Shown: positions 63,024 through 64,000 of the stretch, piece by piece
Layout of the letters: every line of letters starts with the position of its first letter
Position numbering within the stretch: the stretch's first letter is position 1
DNA from: Dermabacter sp. p3-SID358
GTDB taxonomy: Bacteria > Actinomycetota > Actinomycetes > Actinomycetales > Dermabacteraceae
Reading direction: 5' to 3'
Assembly: GCF_025147465.1 (NCBI RefSeq)
Contig: NZ_JALXOZ010000007.1
Location: 35,417 to 99,416, forward strand
DNA length: 64,000 nucleotides
Made by a program: the position numbers and the translations under genes
The notes under the pieces: model-generated
Told to the model about the DNA's origin: nothing
Database searches by the model: none
The model's input: only the letters and a program-made list of their open reading frames with translations

Positions 63024-64000
63024 GTGAGCACACCCGATCAGGAAGGCTCGAGCCCGGAGGGCTCCCAGGAGCCTGCGCTCCCCGATTTTTCCGCGGGCTC
63101 GGCCGGTGCAGGAAGGCATGAGTCCGACGCTTCCCGCACTCCCGGAGTCTCGACATTCGGAAGCGATTCAGGTGCGGCGCTCAACGCGCACTCCCGCAAT
63201 GAGAGTGAAGAAAACGGTTCGCGCAAGATCGTGGTCGGTGTCGTCATTGGCGGCATCGCGCTCATCGCCGCAGTCGGGCTGTTCGTTTCGCAAGTTGCCA
63301 TGCGCAGCATTGAAAACGACCCCATCGCGAGCCACGATTCAACGGTCGGCGTCAACACCAAGGGCGACCCTAACCGCACCGAAGAACAGCCGACCCCGGC
63401 CGCCCCGCATGAGCCGCCCCCTGAAATCTTCACCGAGGCGCCCACCTCACAGTGCCTTATGTCAACGAAACCGACGGTGTCCCGCGACCAGCGCGGCAGC
63501 TCGATCAAAGGCGGCGGGCTGCAATTCACCACTCCCAAGGGCTGGGATTCGGTGTGGTACCAAAACGAAAACGTGCCCTACCTTTACGACTCCGGCGCCT
63601 ACTCGAAACAGGTGGAGTCGTTCTGGTACAGCGTCGTCACGGTCGGGCGCATCGAGTGGCAAGAGGACGTCGAAGGAAAGTACCCCGGCACCGAACACAT
63701 GGCGGTCACGATGTTCCAGTGCTACGCGACCCACCTCAATGTCGTCGAGCAGTTCGGGGAAAACCCCACCGTGACCGATTACAAGAGCGAATCGACAACT
63801 GTCGACGGCCACCCCGCGTGGATCGTTCAAGCCACCTACGGCTTTGATAAGAAAAACAAGGGCTACAAACTGGAGACCACGGACTCCTCGATCGTCACCG
63901 CGATCGTCGTGGAAACCCCCAAGGGGCCGAGCGCCCTCGTTTCCGACGTTGCGGCTGATCACCCTGACCACGTGAAGGGCCTCGAGGAGGCCATCGCCTC
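63024..64000 (+). CDS. Single-pass membrane protein with extracytoplasmic domain (3' end outside window)
   Basis: A reading frame from GTG 63024, with AAAGGGG five bases before it, stays open to the end of the window (325 codons so far). The first ~65 residues are polar and disordered-looking (Ser/Gly/Glu-rich). One membrane span follows ('IVVGVVIGGIALIAAVGLFV'), then a Pro/Thr/Glu-rich stalk and a globular outside part with two cysteines ('TSQCLMST', 'MFQCYATH') that may form a disulfide. Trp/Tyr-rich strands are present ('GWDSVWYQNE', 'FWYSVVTVG'). I do not recognise the family; type II membrane topology is inferred. It is divergent from the thiamine operon. Confidence 0.8.
   Translation, partial: MSTPDQEGSSPEGSQEPALPDFSAGSAGAGRHESDASRTPGVSTFGSDSGAALNAHSRNESEENGSRKIVVGVVIGGIALIAAVGLFVSQVAMRSIENDPIASHDSTVGVNTKGDPNRTEEQPTPAAPHEPPPEIFTEAPTSQCLMSTKPTVSRDQRGSSIKGGGLQFTTPKGWDSVWYQNENVPYLYDSGAYSKQVESFWYSVVTVGRIEWQEDVEGKYPGTEHMAVTMFQCYATHLNVVEQFGENPTVTDYKSESTTVDGHPAWIVQATYGFDKKNKGYKLETTDSSIVTAIVVETPKGPSALVSDVAADHPDHVKGLEEAIA

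Overview
The window comes from a high-GC Gram-positive actinobacterium. The evidence is strong G/C third-position bias, many GTG starts and four-base start/stop overlaps, groES behind two CIRCE (HrcA) operators, an LPXTG-type sortase-anchored surface protein, a MoeB-rhodanese fusion and Tat-like lipoprotein signals. A small skin- or mucosa-associated actinobacterium (Dermabacter or a relative) would fit, but the sequence alone does not fix the genus. I found no rRNA or tRNA genes and no CRISPR array.

Layout. 1-5.9 kb: 3' part of an FtsX/MacB-type permease, guaB, two unrecognised membrane proteins and an RluA-type pseudouridine synthase. 5.9-8 kb: groES-groEL with its promoter placed between two CIRCE boxes. 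8-16.2 kb: molybdenum cofactor genes (moaE-moaB-moaC-moeA on the minus strand, divergent moaA-moaD, and moeB), interrupted at 13.4-14.8 kb by a DUF559-type nuclease-like gene enclosed by 73-bp inverted repeats. 16.2-24.4 kb: an oligopeptide ABC importer with two permeases, a fused double ATPase and two tandem binding lipoproteins. 24.4-26.7 kb: a membrane protein, a DUF6457 protein and a second moeA. 26.8-30.2 kb: a carbohydrate ABC importer without its ATPase. 30.2-31.5 kb: a THUMP-like methyltransferase.

31.5-41 kb is a hexuronate locus. lacI-uxaC-uxuB face a GH31 glycosidase and a DctPQM TRAP transporter across a 152-bp gap that holds a perfect LacI-type operator. 41-45.3 kb holds the nickel-pincer (lactate racemase) genes larA-larE-larB, divergent from a larC split into larC1/larC2 over a CCC-C slip site. 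45.4-47.8 kb: msrA and an AspT/YidE-type transporter.

48-54.6 kb looks acquired. It holds a 1756-residue LPXTG surface protein with five ~143-residue repeats and an AT-rich N-terminal half, next to a decayed, truncated IS3-family transposase. 54.6-59.6 kb: a DUF2079 membrane protein, an S33-type alpha/beta hydrolase whose nucleophile serine is glycine, and an S9 prolyl oligopeptidase. 59.6-62.9 kb: a thiamine salvage operon (thiM-thiE-thiD-tenA) under a TPP riboswitch whose closing stem reaches over the translation start. 63.0 kb to the end: the 5' part of a single-pass membrane protein that runs off the window.

The strongest candidates for something undescribed are the repeat-flanked nuclease cassette, the uronate locus in which a cytoplasmic GH31 enzyme is paired with a TRAP importer, the larC frameshift, and a 10-mer (GTCCGACGGT) that recurs across the window.
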